Shown: positions 22,283 through 32,900 of the stretch, piece by piece
Numbering within the stretch: position 1 is the stretch's first letter
Layout: each line of letters begins with the position of its first letter
Assembly: GCA_037355855.1 (NCBI GenBank)
Contig: CM074762.1
Location: forward strand, 682,001 to 746,000
Source: Pseudo-nitzschia pungens
Lineage: Eukaryota; Bacillariophyta; Bacillariophyceae; Bacillariales; Bacillariaceae
DNA length: 64,000 nucleotides
Reading direction: 5' to 3'
Notes under the pieces: model-generated
Seen by the model: the letters and a program-made list of their open reading frames with translations, nothing else
The model's database searches: none
What the model was told of the DNA's origin: nothing
Position numbers and translations under genes: made by a program

Positions 22283-22930
22283 TCAATCGATTGAATGCCA
22301 CGGTGCCGTTGCATCCCACTGCTATTGCGCGCAGTGTTTCTCCCCTCACCGACATTTATTGTTCATAGTAGAAACTAAATTTGAAATGCTGCGCTTCTGT
22401 TCTGTTTTCGGTTTCGCGTGCGAGTATTGATGATATTGATCCACGGGTTATCAGACATCAGACAGGAGACAGCCGAAGCCGACCATGATCACGACAAAGA
22501 ACTTTTGTCGTTTCCAATCGACTCCCACAGACAAAGTCGAACCATACTACTTTTACCTGAAATTGAGATTTTTGGGATCATTATTTTTTGTTGTCGTTTC
22601 CCTTCTCGTACGTATGGTACCGGTATGTATCGATGGTACGGAACTTCGAACCTGCTTCCGAAAAGAACACCGTAAGTTACCGGTAAGGTTTACGGTAACC
22701 TTTAGGTCTTTTCCGAAAAGAACACCGAAGTTACCGGTAAGGTTTACGGTAACCTTTAGGTCTTGATTCTTGATGATCAATTGCTGTTCATCTTCTTTCC
22801 AACACCGGTACCTGGTGTCATGTCCACGCTACCGGATGTGATGATGTGCAAGCGCTCTTTGTACGTCGCACTCTGTTAGAAATACAACATTGCTTTACGG
22901 TTGATTGATCCAGTCTTTTCGGGGAAGAAA
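22283..22930. other. Gene-free spacer with tandem repeat
   Basis: No gene. It holds GTACGTATGGTACCGGTATG (about 22608-22628) and the 55 bp tandem duplication at 22656-22764. Another ACCGGTACC word lies near 22803. Confidence 0.5.
22656..22764. repeat. 55 bp tandem duplication rich in GTAAC / ACCGGT words
   Basis: Two adjacent copies (22656-22710 and 22711-22764) begin TTCCGAAAAGAACACCG and end TAACCTTTAGGTCTT. They differ by a single base. Each copy contains TTACCGGTAA and TTTACGGTAACC. Confidence 0.9.
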
Positions 22931-24139
22931 ATGGCAACAGAATCCCATGCCGAGGACGAATCAAAGACAGAATCCGGAGAACTCGGATGCACCTGTCGAG
23001 AACCTCCCGTCGTTTCTTTCTCGGGTGTCGGCGGTGACGATGGACACGAAACAAGCAGGAAACAAGTTATAAAGAACCTTCGAACCCTTGGATGGAGCCC
23101 GATAATTGTCTCTGACGCCCCAAATCCATCGCCTTCACAAGAAGAAATACTGGAGATCTTTCGTCGCCGGAACGAACAAGGCGACAGCATGGGCAAGAAC
23201 AACTACAAAGACGTTGTTTACATCCCATCCGAAAGCGGATCCAGCGAGGGCACGGTGGAGCCAAAAGAGAGCTTGGAAGTTCAGCTATCGAAATGCTCCG
23301 TGTCGCAAAACAACCGAGATCCACTGATCCATGACGACGACGAGCGGAAGGTGAAAACTTTCTGCCGGACGCTTTCATGGATAGCGCATACCATTTGTAG
23401 AATTATGTTGGATCTTCCATCGAATGCGTTCTTGTCCGATGATCCTGCAAAGTCGCTCGATTTGCTTCGCGTCTTCCATTATTATCCCGTGCCAACCGAC
23501 GCAGGTGCATCATCGTCGCCAACCCTTGGCAGTTCCGAACACACCGACTGGGGCAGCCTCACGGTTGTTTGGCAAGATTCCGTTGGTGGATTGCAAACCT
23601 ATTGTCGAGCGTGCAAGAAATGGATCGATGTTCGTGCGCAGGAAGAGGCGTCAGCAGCAGAGACCACAAATGGCCACAGCCATTGTTGGCGATGCATCGT
23701 GCACGTGGGCGACATGGCAAGTTTGGTGTTGGATAACAGCACCAACATCGACAGCGGCAACACGAAGGGCAGCGATACGCCCTACCCATGGCCTTCCCCT
23801 AAGCACAGAGTGGTGAGTCATTCGGAGAAAGAACGGGTCAGTCTTGTCTACTTTGGATACCCGCCTCGTGGGTTGTCCCTGAATCGGATCCAAAGTTTGT
23901 TGGATGACGGATGGAGATATTCCTCGACACGAGGACAACGGTTGCCATTCAAAGAGTATTACCTCCTTAGAAATCAGTCGGTTGCTTCAACTTCTGCCAC
24001 AGCCAAAGTGGGCAATGGTCACTCCGATACTTCCGAAGAAGATTCAGAGTCAGGTCATCTCTACCGCACCATGTGGGAACTTCCAGTTCAAGATATAGTT
24101 CGACTCAAATGGCAGCAGGTAAATCGAGATGAACTATAG
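22931..24139 (+). CDS. 2-oxoglutarate/Fe(II)-dependent oxygenase (isopenicillin N synthase type)
   Basis: Single exon of 402 residues from the first ATG. The jelly-roll iron site is visible: HTDWGSLTVVWQD gives His204 and Asp206, and SPKHRVV gives the distal His292. Ten residues later ERVSLVYF supplies the Arg-x-Ser that binds 2-oxoglutarate (Arg302, Ser304). The region LLRVFHYYPVP before the HTD also matches the family. It likely hydroxylates or desaturates a small molecule; the substrate is unknown. The C-terminal 60 residues are Ser/Asp-rich. A GTAAAT word just before the stop could be a splice donor, so the last few residues are less certain. Confidence 0.8.
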   Translation: MATESHAEDESKTESGELGCTCREPPVVSFSGVGGDDGHETSRKQVIKNLRTLGWSPIIVSDAPNPSPSQEEILEIFRRRNEQGDSMGKNNYKDVVYIPSESGSSEGTVEPKESLEVQLSKCSVSQNNRDPLIHDDDERKVKTFCRTLSWIAHTICRIMLDLPSNAFLSDDPAKSLDLLRVFHYYPVPTDAGASSSPTLGSSEHTDWGSLTVVWQDSVGGLQTYCRACKKWIDVRAQEEASAAETTNGHSHCWRCIVHVGDMASLVLDNSTNIDSGNTKGSDTPYPWPSPKHRVVSHSEKERVSLVYFGYPPRGLSLNRIQSLLDDGWRYSSTRGQRLPFKEYYLLRNQSVASTSATAKVGNGHSDTSEEDSESGHLYRTMWELPVQDIVRLKWQQVNRDEL

Positions 24140-25628
24140 ATGAATATTGATAATGATGAATTATCATCTCCAACATCATATTGCTTGCCAAATATAATAC
24201 AATACTACGCTATTAAAGTGTGAGAACCAAACACAATTTGTCGCAACGAGCAGCTCTTTGGAGGTTATTCAGGATGATTCTAAAGAACCTGCCTTTCGCT
24301 CGATCTAGAATTCAAAACTACTCCCATCATGATTCTTCTGAACATTTATAAAAATACCTACTCCCAGTGTGATTCTTCTCAACATTCCAACATCTGGCGA
24401 TACATTGCTCGACAAGTGTATTTGACAATATGACTTCCAATCGTAACAAGGTCCTACGCCTTCGTTTGATCTATCGAATTTCAACGCAAGACGAAACCGA
24501 GGAGAGATCACAATCGAGAGTCAAGTGTAGCATTGTTGCACCTGCAGCTTCTTTGCAATCGGAGCCTCAAAGAGTGTTTCTTTCAATCAACAACCCATGG
24601 TCAAAAGTGAAAGAAAGCTCTCTCGTTTTCTATGTTTTCTTCGAAACATCTCTGCAGTCAATAATCGTCTTCGTATAATTTATCAAGTCGAATTTCATTG
24701 TTGTAGATTGATACCATGAGTGGAGTCGTTCTCGACGAACCGACACAGAATGGTTCGATTTACGATCTGTTCGTCTTGGACCTACTTTTCAATTCGTTTT
24801 TCCTATCAGCACTCTCATTTGCGCGTTGGATTTCATTCTCCGTATTTATAATATCATATTGACTTGGCCTTTCCAGCTCTATATTCGGTAGCTCGAAACA
24901 CGTTTCGCGGTCTAATCATTACAAACATTCGCGCAACATTGAAGTGTGAGGGCAAGATTGGATATGAGCTTCGACTAGAGTTGTGCTGTACACTGTATTT
25001 GATCCTTTGCCTCGATGGCAGACCATCCCCAGTGGGAAAGTGCACTCGAAAGTGTCTTCTTGGGTTTAGACGATAGAAAATGTGAGTAGGCTGTCGGTAG
25101 GTGAGCTCCCCCGGCTTTAATATCAAGGAGGTTTCTGTCTCGCAGCACGCTTTCGAAGTGCGCATCTTTGACGAGTTGTGCCGTTGAGTGAAGGAGTTGC
25201 ACGGAGTGCGCGCGCGGCGCGAGTTGAGTAGCTCTCAAGAAAGAGCTCTAGACAAAAAAAGAGTGGTATGCTACGAAAGGCACGCATTCCAACGAAAAGA
25301 AATTCGGCGGATAATGTACTACGTGAAAAGTAGGCATTGTGTCCGGGGATAGCACTAATACACATCAACTGTTTCAGGTCTAATAAATTCTGTAGCAGTT
25401 TTTGTCTATCCCTCTCACTGGCATTGGTAGGTTTGTTTTTTTTCTTTCTCCCGTCAGCGAAGTCGAATAATTACGGGCTTCGATCGATAGAACACGAAGG
25501 AAACTTCATTCTTTAACGACGCAACGAGAGTTCAGTCCACGAGAACAACCCCGGTGCCATTGTGCGAAAGCAAACAACACGTAGCGACAGACGAATTTAG
25601 AACTTTTTCAAACAACAAATTACGACCG
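24140..25628. other. Gene-free spacer
   Basis: About 1.5 kb without a supported gene. There is a CG-rich patch with GCGCGCGGCGCG near 25209-25220 and a polyT/CTTTCTCC stretch near 25436-25452 shortly before the next gene. Nothing else recognised. Confidence 0.4.
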
Positions 25629-26378
25629 ATGACTGATATAACGACAACGACGACAACCACGACGTCGCTTGCAGGGGGAGAAAACTACACCGCGCTGCAC
25701 GAGAATGAGAATGCCGATGTTCGCAACAATGGTGGGAAAAATAAACAGCTTCCGTCACCATCGACTTCGTCTCGAAGTCTGAAGAAATCCTATTCCCAAC
25801 TCAACTTGAACAAGAAGCTCATTGTGTTCGTATCGTCTTCCAAATACCAATGGCTCATCGCCTTTCTGGTGGTGGCTCCGCTCTTTGCAATCCTCATGTC
25901 CATAATAATGTTCGACGTACAAAGCCAGGAGGAATACAAGAATTCTTCGAGGATATGGTCGCTGGGCTGGTTGTTCATTCTCATCATGATCGTTTACATG
26001 GCTGTCCTGCCCCGGCAGTTGGATGTTCGTTCGAACGGGACGGTCGCAATCAAGACCTGTCTCTTGACGTTTCACATCGACGAGATTGCCAGGGCCTACC
26101 GGGGATGCAACATCGAATCGGACTATGATTTCTTCCTCAGGCCCCGACTCCGGTTCGCGACGAGTTTGGACCGGGACGCGGCGGTGGTGATACGGCGCCA
26201 CCAGGGAAAGTGGGACGTGGTTCTGACTCCCCAGGATCCCGAGGGGTTTGTCCATGCCGTTGAGGAGGTTCTGAGACAAAAAGAAGATCAACAAGACGAG
26301 AGTTTTGTGCACGTGGAGGGACGACAACAACAGACGAAACCCACTCTGTCGTCCACAAGCTCGTCACAACCCGTGTAA
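25629..26378 (+). CDS. Two-helix membrane protein with C-terminal PH-like domain
   Basis: The ATG at 25629 gives 249 residues; an in-frame upstream extension lacks an ATG. The N-terminus has a Thr run and a polar Ser-rich linker. Transmembrane helices lie at about 75-95 (WLIAFLVVAPLFAILMSIIM) and 110-128 (WSLGWLFILIMIVYMAVLP). The region after helix 2 has a strand-rich pattern with charged Arg/Asp residues and closes with VVLTPQDPEGFVHAVEEVL. That ending resembles the last strand and helix of bacterial membrane-linked PH-like (bPH/YdbS-type) domains. The role is unknown. The last 30 residues are Gln/Ser-rich. A CT dinucleotide run (26552-26574) follows in the 3' flank. Confidence 0.65.
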   Translation: MTDITTTTTTTTSLAGGENYTALHENENADVRNNGGKNKQLPSPSTSSRSLKKSYSQLNLNKKLIVFVSSSKYQWLIAFLVVAPLFAILMSIIMFDVQSQEEYKNSSRIWSLGWLFILIMIVYMAVLPRQLDVRSNGTVAIKTCLLTFHIDEIARAYRGCNIESDYDFFLRPRLRFATSLDRDAAVVIRRHQGKWDVVLTPQDPEGFVHAVEEVLRQKEDQQDESFVHVEGRQQQTKPTLSSTSSSQPV

Positions 26379-28206
26379 GGTGGTGCTATTCCGGCTGAAC
26401 GAGAGGTCTCGGGTACTCGGTTGGCACTGTTGCTGCCTGGGTGCTCGAGGGTTGGTCCGTCTGTTTTTGAGTCACTCGATCAGTCAACCATTGCATTTAG
26501 TATGATTGCCGTAATTTTTTAAAAAGCAAAACTACAATATAGACCATACTCTCTCTCTCTCTCCTCTCTCTCCTTTTAAAACAATAACGTTACGATGAAA
26601 CTGCATATAGAACAATTAAACGCAATATTTACTTTCTCTCAGTGGCGTTCTTGTGGATGGATATTGTTATTTTGGTCTGACAAGGTTTCACGCTCCCCAC
26701 CCATCAACAGTAGCATCCTATGAGTATGGCACGCGCACGGTGCGGGAGAATCATTATTTTGCTGACTTGTTCGAAACAAAATTTCTAGAAGGTGGCTTAC
26801 TTCGCCGAAACAAACTTTCTACAAGGTGGTTTCACTGTTTACTGGTGTGGGCATCTGCATCTCAGGTGTGACTCGCGACGACTGCATTTGTACATGATAG
26901 TAGCAATTTCCATAACAGATCAACAACTTTCTTCTTCATTTGACACCACCTCCTATTCGGCTCAACAGCTCTTCAAGGTTCTGTTGCACCTGAATCCAAA
27001 ATGCAAGAATAAGAAACCAGGACTACATCAGATTTGCTCCGGCTATGCCAACAAGTTGTGCTTATCCCCTTCCGTAACAACATGGAGGAGGATATCACTA
27101 CTAGTACTAGGAATAATCTCGTTTCTGGAGCAGAATTTCTTTCTTTGTTAGACTAGTAGCTTGCAGTTCTTCCTATATCGAACCTCAAAGAAGCTAGGTA
27201 GTATCTAGGTATTACTACTATTACTAGTACTACTATAGCAGCCAGGCAGCATTGAACACAACCGTGTTTTTATCATTCCTACTATGAGAATGTCGTGTTC
27301 CGTTCTTGCCCCCGGAAGCTCGATCAGTCTCATCCTGTCCTTACTCTAGTAGTACGTCGTGTAGTGCCCATTTGTCATTATTTCCTAGTGAGCTGCAGAT
27401 CATCAAATCTCTCGGTTTCTTTTTCCCTGACATTCAACTAGTTGTTATGTTGGGAAGGAAGGCCGCTGTTGAACGGATTGAACCAACTCGACCGCGTTGG
27501 GTGAGTAATCTTAGTACCGAAAGGCTTATTTTTTCGACGTACGAAATATTTTTCCGATGGATGGAGAAGTCCTTCATGACGTCACGTATTATTTTTGTTC
27601 AACCAAATCAGTTTTCGCTACAATCAATCTCAAGACGATTGTTGATGATTGATTTGATTCATTCATTCATTCGCGAGTGTGCGTGCCGCTTTTGGGAATG
27701 AAACGAAAGTTCGAGTGAGTGAGGCTTAGGTTCTCAGTTTTGAAGTTGTTACTTTCTACTTTCGATTCTTATTCCCGTTTGATTGGTATTACTTCGTATT
27801 ACTGTTATTGGGGCGTTGTGAACTTCACTAGGAGTGCAAGTAGTCTTAGCGGTAGCTTATTATCTCGAAGAGTTTTCCTTTGGCTCGTGGCACTGACTTT
27901 TCACTCTGTTGCGTTGACACACCTCGGAAATTATCATTCCGGCAGCAAAACTTCATGGCAAGACCGAAGCGATAAGACTTATGACTTACGCATTACGTAG
28001 TATTTGGGAATCAATTCCACACAGCAACTCTCGTTATTGAATCACACACCTTGGTAGCAAAAGGAGCAACCAACGGTTGCGGAGTACCGGCAGTGTATTG
28101 GACAAAGCGGGACAAAGAAGTACGAGTACGTGCGTGACACAGCCTGTCACGAGTGCCTCGTCGCTGGTCGGATCCACACTAGCTCGAGTGTCTCTGTTGC
28201 GAAGTG
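26379..28206. other. Gene-free spacer
   Basis: Contains the (CT)n microsatellite at about 26552-26574. An imperfect duplication of CGAAACAAA.TTTCTA.AAGGTGG lies near 26770-26830. ACTAGT-type tracts lie at 27096-27240. No supported gene; the frames at 26653-27151 and 27306-27701 show no domain. Confidence 0.4.
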
Positions 28207-29775
28207 ATGCCTAGCGATAATGATAACGCCGGGATCGCTGCTGAGGAAGAATATAGAAGAAGCGAAATGATGAATGACATGTCCTATTTCGATGAAATGA
28301 AGGAAGAAAAGGCGGTTTCTTTTCTGGAACGAGAAGAAGACGAGTACCAACTAAAACAGTTGGCACCTTTGCACCAATACGAGTCCAACCAACAATCGCA
28401 GTGCACAGAACACGAAACGGAACGAAAATGTCCGATCTATGAAAAACAACAACAAGAAGAAGAAGAATTGCGCGTGCTGCGAAAACGCCTCGAAACTCTT
28501 CGGAAACGAAGGTGGCGGATACAACAATCGGCACGAATAGATTGTGTGAAGCAACAGGAATTGCTGTTGGAGAGGCTGAATACACGGCGGAGGGATAGAA
28601 ACCAAACTGTGGACGAATACGTGAGTGCCTGGAAGGGACGAGATTCCACTTCCTTGTTTTTGGATTGTGCTCGGCGGTGGAACGTCCTGAATGATTGTTT
28701 CCACATCTGGGTCGATGGGAAAAACGGCTTTGCGACCATCAATGGGTGCCGTCTCGGTGCGGAAGCCAATTCTCTCCCCACCGATTTGCTTCTATCGGCA
28801 CGAGATAACAACAACAACAACAACAACAACAACATCACAAACAAGAACGATATATCTCCGAGCAAAAGCAAATGGGTATCGTCCGCAACGAAAAATTCCA
28901 CGACGACTGCCAATGGGACCGCGGGAAATTCGCCGCCTCGACGGAGACTCCTTGGATTGTTCGGTGGCAACAATGATGCCAATGGCAATGGAGCCGCGGC
29001 ATGTACACCCCGGAGAGCATCTCCGATACCCACCATGACGGAACCGACACGCGTCCCGTGGTTGGAAATCAATGCCGCACTGGGGCACGCTTGTCTCTTG
29101 CTCAAGATACTCCAGGAATCCTCCTCGAAAAATGCCGGAACCGGCATGAAGTTCACGCACGAGCTCCATCCGATGGGATCTACCAGCAAGATCGGTATCC
29201 GATTCGGCGCCCCCGATTCGGGTACCGGAGTGCTCGCGGCAGCGACGGGGTTCGGTAGCATACTGTCGAGCAACAGCACGGGTTCGATTGCAAACGGGAC
29301 GGCACCCGTTGTTTACAACCTGTTCTTTGAAGAAGCATCCGGATTTAGCTTCTTCAAAAACAATGCCAGGGATTTCAATTGGTCACTCCAAGCTTTCCTT
29401 CAGTGCATCGCCGAGGCAGCTGCTCAACAAACCGACAAGACGATTGCAATTCCCCACGTGATTCGTCACGAGAAAACTGCGTCGGAGTACCATTCCAGGA
29501 ACAACGTTGGGACTAGGACACATGACAACAGCGCAAATCACTTGAACGGAGGCGAATGGACGATCGGGGGCCTGTCCATTTGTTATCCCTCGCAGACAGC
29601 CGCTTCGGGCAACGTCACGAGCAGCAAAGGGGGTGGCGGGGTTACGACTGAGGGAAGCACGAATAGTGGATCAGCTGTGAACTCGGCTGCGTTGGAATGG
29701 ACGAAAGCCTGTAGATATTTACTAACTGATCTGAAATGGTTGGTAGCCTATTCCGCAAAGCACGTCGATAGGTGA
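28207..29775 (+). CDS. ATG6: Beclin-1 / ATG6, autophagy PI3-kinase complex subunit
   Basis: Single exon of 522 residues from the ATG at 28207. An acidic coiled-coil (about 25-130) is followed by the BARA domain: NVLNDCFHIWVDGKNGFATI, NGCRLG, VPWLEINAALGHACLLLKIL, YNLFFEEASGFSFFKNNARD, and at the end EWTKACRYLLTDLKWLVAY. These match the conserved blocks of Beclin-1/Vps30, the subunit that organises VPS34 and VPS15 in autophagy and endosomal sorting. Two lineage insertions are seen: about 90 residues between GCRLG and VPWLEIN (poly-Asn, Ser/Thr-rich), and a Gly/Ser/Thr-rich stretch just before EWTKACRY. No N-terminal zinc-type CxxC pair is seen. It is convergent with the IQ gene. Confidence 0.9.
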   Translation: MPSDNDNAGIAAEEEYRRSEMMNDMSYFDEMKEEKAVSFLEREEDEYQLKQLAPLHQYESNQQSQCTEHETERKCPIYEKQQQEEEELRVLRKRLETLRKRRWRIQQSARIDCVKQQELLLERLNTRRRDRNQTVDEYVSAWKGRDSTSLFLDCARRWNVLNDCFHIWVDGKNGFATINGCRLGAEANSLPTDLLLSARDNNNNNNNNNITNKNDISPSKSKWVSSATKNSTTTANGTAGNSPPRRRLLGLFGGNNDANGNGAAACTPRRASPIPTMTEPTRVPWLEINAALGHACLLLKILQESSSKNAGTGMKFTHELHPMGSTSKIGIRFGAPDSGTGVLAAATGFGSILSSNSTGSIANGTAPVVYNLFFEEASGFSFFKNNARDFNWSLQAFLQCIAEAAAQQTDKTIAIPHVIRHEKTASEYHSRNNVGTRTHDNSANHLNGGEWTIGGLSICYPSQTAASGNVTSSKGGGGVTTEGSTNSGSAVNSAALEWTKACRYLLTDLKWLVAYSAKHVDR

Positions 29776-29945
29776 TACATGCCAAAGAAAGTATGAGGTG
29801 TGTAAAGATAAGGAATTACAACTAGAATATTTTTCCCTATTGCTCTTTACTATTCGCAAAGAATTTCACATTTCTGGCAATTAACGACTTTAGCTTCACC
29901 CATCGTATCTGTTTGTGATACATCGTTGGATGCTGCACCTTGTTT

Positions 29946-32900
29946 TTACCACAACGAAGTCCAATCCCAGTCGGATTTTGGTTCTTCTGATCTGATCGGC
30001 GAAGGGATAATTGAATCTCCCTCGAAAAACTCTAGGCTTGTGCCGTTGTCGATATGTCGGACATGATGACTTTCACTGAGCAGCGCTTCCTTTCCCAAGT
30101 TAATGCCGTCAAGATTAAGTGTGTCTGTTTCATCCATTTTCTGTTGCATAGAACCAGCACTTTTCTTCTTCTTCATTGCTACTCTTGCCTCCCGTAGAAG
30201 CTCTGAGGCTTGCTTTGCTAGATCATTCACTCGTTTATCATGTCCTCGCTGTGAAGCACCATTCTCTGTTACTTCTGTCGTTGGACTATCATTTGAGGTG
30301 GCTCCACATTCACTTTGCTGATGATGGGCAGAAGCTTCAGAAAGTGGTGCCTTTGAAATGTCATACCCCGAGTTCAACTCTGATATATCATAGATCGTAT
30401 TCCCTCTGTTGCATCTTACAGGAGTCCCAGTATCGGTAGATTTCTGATACGCTTGGGCAGGCGACGTGGGTTTCCGACCGCTCGATGGAAGAGGAATATC
30501 ACACTGGTGGATAAAATTCGGGAAGCATTCCGTTGAAACAGATTTTGCTTCGTTTTGGGTACATGCGACGCGATCCGCCAACATTCTCATGCAAGGTCCA
30601 GTGGACTGTAATTTAGGATTCGCAAGCAGACTTTCTGCTATCAAAATACCGGCATTCGTTGTTTCCGTCAATATTTTGTTTGAGGCTTGCTCGGTCTGAT
30701 TACGTAATGTGTGTCGTCTTGAGAAAGCAAGCCTTTGCGCGATTTTACATCTGACTAAACTTTGGACGAGAACGACACGAGAAACAAATATTGCCTGATA
30801 TTGCTTGCGCTGCCGATAACACCGGTAGCTCAGCTGAATTCGATACGCTGCAGTCTTCCATTGCACGAATATCTTGCGTGCTAAGACCTTGCGCCAACAA
30901 TTCTGAATTTGTATCGCAACATTTTTCTGCATTAGGAATGCGCTTCTTTGTCTTCGAGATCGTTGTAAAGTCTGGATCTTTGTACTGGCCAGAGTCTTTA
31001 GAAAAAGACAGCGCTCACCTCTGTATTCTGCAAGCAGCTTTCGGGCTTGAAGTCCACGCCATGAGTTTTGAATCTGAATTATGGCTCGTATCTGAAGGAG
31101 AAACTTAAGTCTTTGGTTGCGATAGCGATAGAGACTTTGAATCTTCGTAGCAGTCTCTGTCCTAAGTTGTTTCTCTGCTCTGTATTCTGCAAGCAGCTTT
31201 CGGGCTTGAAGTCCACGCCATGAGTTTTGAATCTGAATTATGGCTCGTATCTGAAGGAGAAACTTAAGTCTTTGGTTGCGATAGCGATAGAGACTTTGAA
31301 TCTTCGTAGCAGTCTCTGTCCTAAGTTGTTTCTCTGCTCTGTATTCTGCAAGCAGCTTTCGGGCTTGAAGTCCACGCCATGAGTTTTGAATCTGAATTAT
31401 GGCTCGTATCTGAAGGAGAAACTTAAGTCTTTGGTTGCGATAGCGATAGAGACTTTGAATCTTCGTAGCAGCCTCTGTCCTAAGTTGTTTCTCTGCTCGC
31501 AGGATCGAAGTTTGGTATTTTGTAAAGGCAATCCACAGTCGAAAAGTTTTCTGAATCAAAATGGCAGAAGAACTGCGGCACTCAAGCCATCTGAGGAATG
31601 CCCTTTGGATTCTGATTGCAGCACTTTGACTCTCTGCCGTTGGCGTCACGTAGACAAGTTTTCTATTGAAGACGCGACCGAATTTCTTCCCGATAAGGTT
31701 TCTGGTAATGAATCTTCTGCCATAGCTTTGGATGACAACCGCAGCTGACGTCTTAATATCGGACACCGCTCTATACCATGCATTCATTCCTGCTACTCGG
31801 CGGTCCTCGCATTCATTCATAAGAAGCCGATCGTGTGAATCGGCGATCAGTGCATTGCGCGAAGAGTTCATATGTGTCAGTGCGTACTGTACCACAGAAC
31901 GAGCAAGCTGTCCACGGATACCTCTTTTCAGCAACACTGCCAGTGATTTTATTTCCCATAATGCGATGTTCATTCCGCCAAAGAATGTAAACGATCTGGA
32001 TTTTCCTTGCTGCGCCATTGTAGATTCCTTTTCTTCTCGACAACATACGGACAAAACTCCATTCTGATCGAACTTGAGCCCCGCGGATCATTGACTGGAT
32101 GGTCGTCGCCGCAAGTTCACAACGAGCTTCTGATCCATGCCATCGTAACTGAATCAAAGTCGACAATCCTTTCCCTTTCTGGTAGAAGCGAGCTTCTCCA
32201 TTTCCCTCCCAAACACGCTGCATCTGGATAGCTGATGCGTGGCTTTGATAGAGGCGTTTCCTTCTAATGTCACCTCTTGACAATTCTTGAAATTGGATGA
32301 TTGAACTCCGGTAAGATTCTAATTGAGATCGAGTGAGAAACCCACGAGTCATAGCTTGTATCATAATCAAAGCACCTCTGCATTGTGTATATTCATCACG
32401 TGCCTTTGATGCTCGCCACTGTGCCTGGATCAGAATAGACGATTCTGCGATCTTCTGGAATCTAAGCTCTTCCTCTTGTTGTTTTGCCTTATCAATTGCC
32501 AACTCTCTCCTAAACAAACACCCTCTGACAAACGATTGAATTATTATTGCAGACCCCCTGTATTGCATGTATTCATCGCGTGCTCTCGATGCACGCCACT
32601 GCGATTGGATCACAGTCGATGCGAGCCTCAACCGATTTCTCAATTGACACCCTCTGACAAATGATTGAATAATTATTGCAGACCCCCTGTATTGCATGTA
32701 TTCATCGCGTGCTCTCGATTCACGCCACCGCGTTTGGATCACAGTAGATGCAAGCCTCGATCGATTTTTCAATTGACACCCTCTGACAAATGATTGAATC
32801 ATCATTGCAGAACCTCTGCATTGCATGTATTCACTGTGCGCCTTTGAAGCACGCCATTGAGACTGGATCAGAATAGATGATTCTGTGGCTTTACAATGCA

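Noticed and set aside
22485..22766. Frame encoding a repeated LPVRFTVTFRS peptide
   Set aside because: The peptide repeat is simply the 55 bp tandem duplication read in one frame; no start context or domain.
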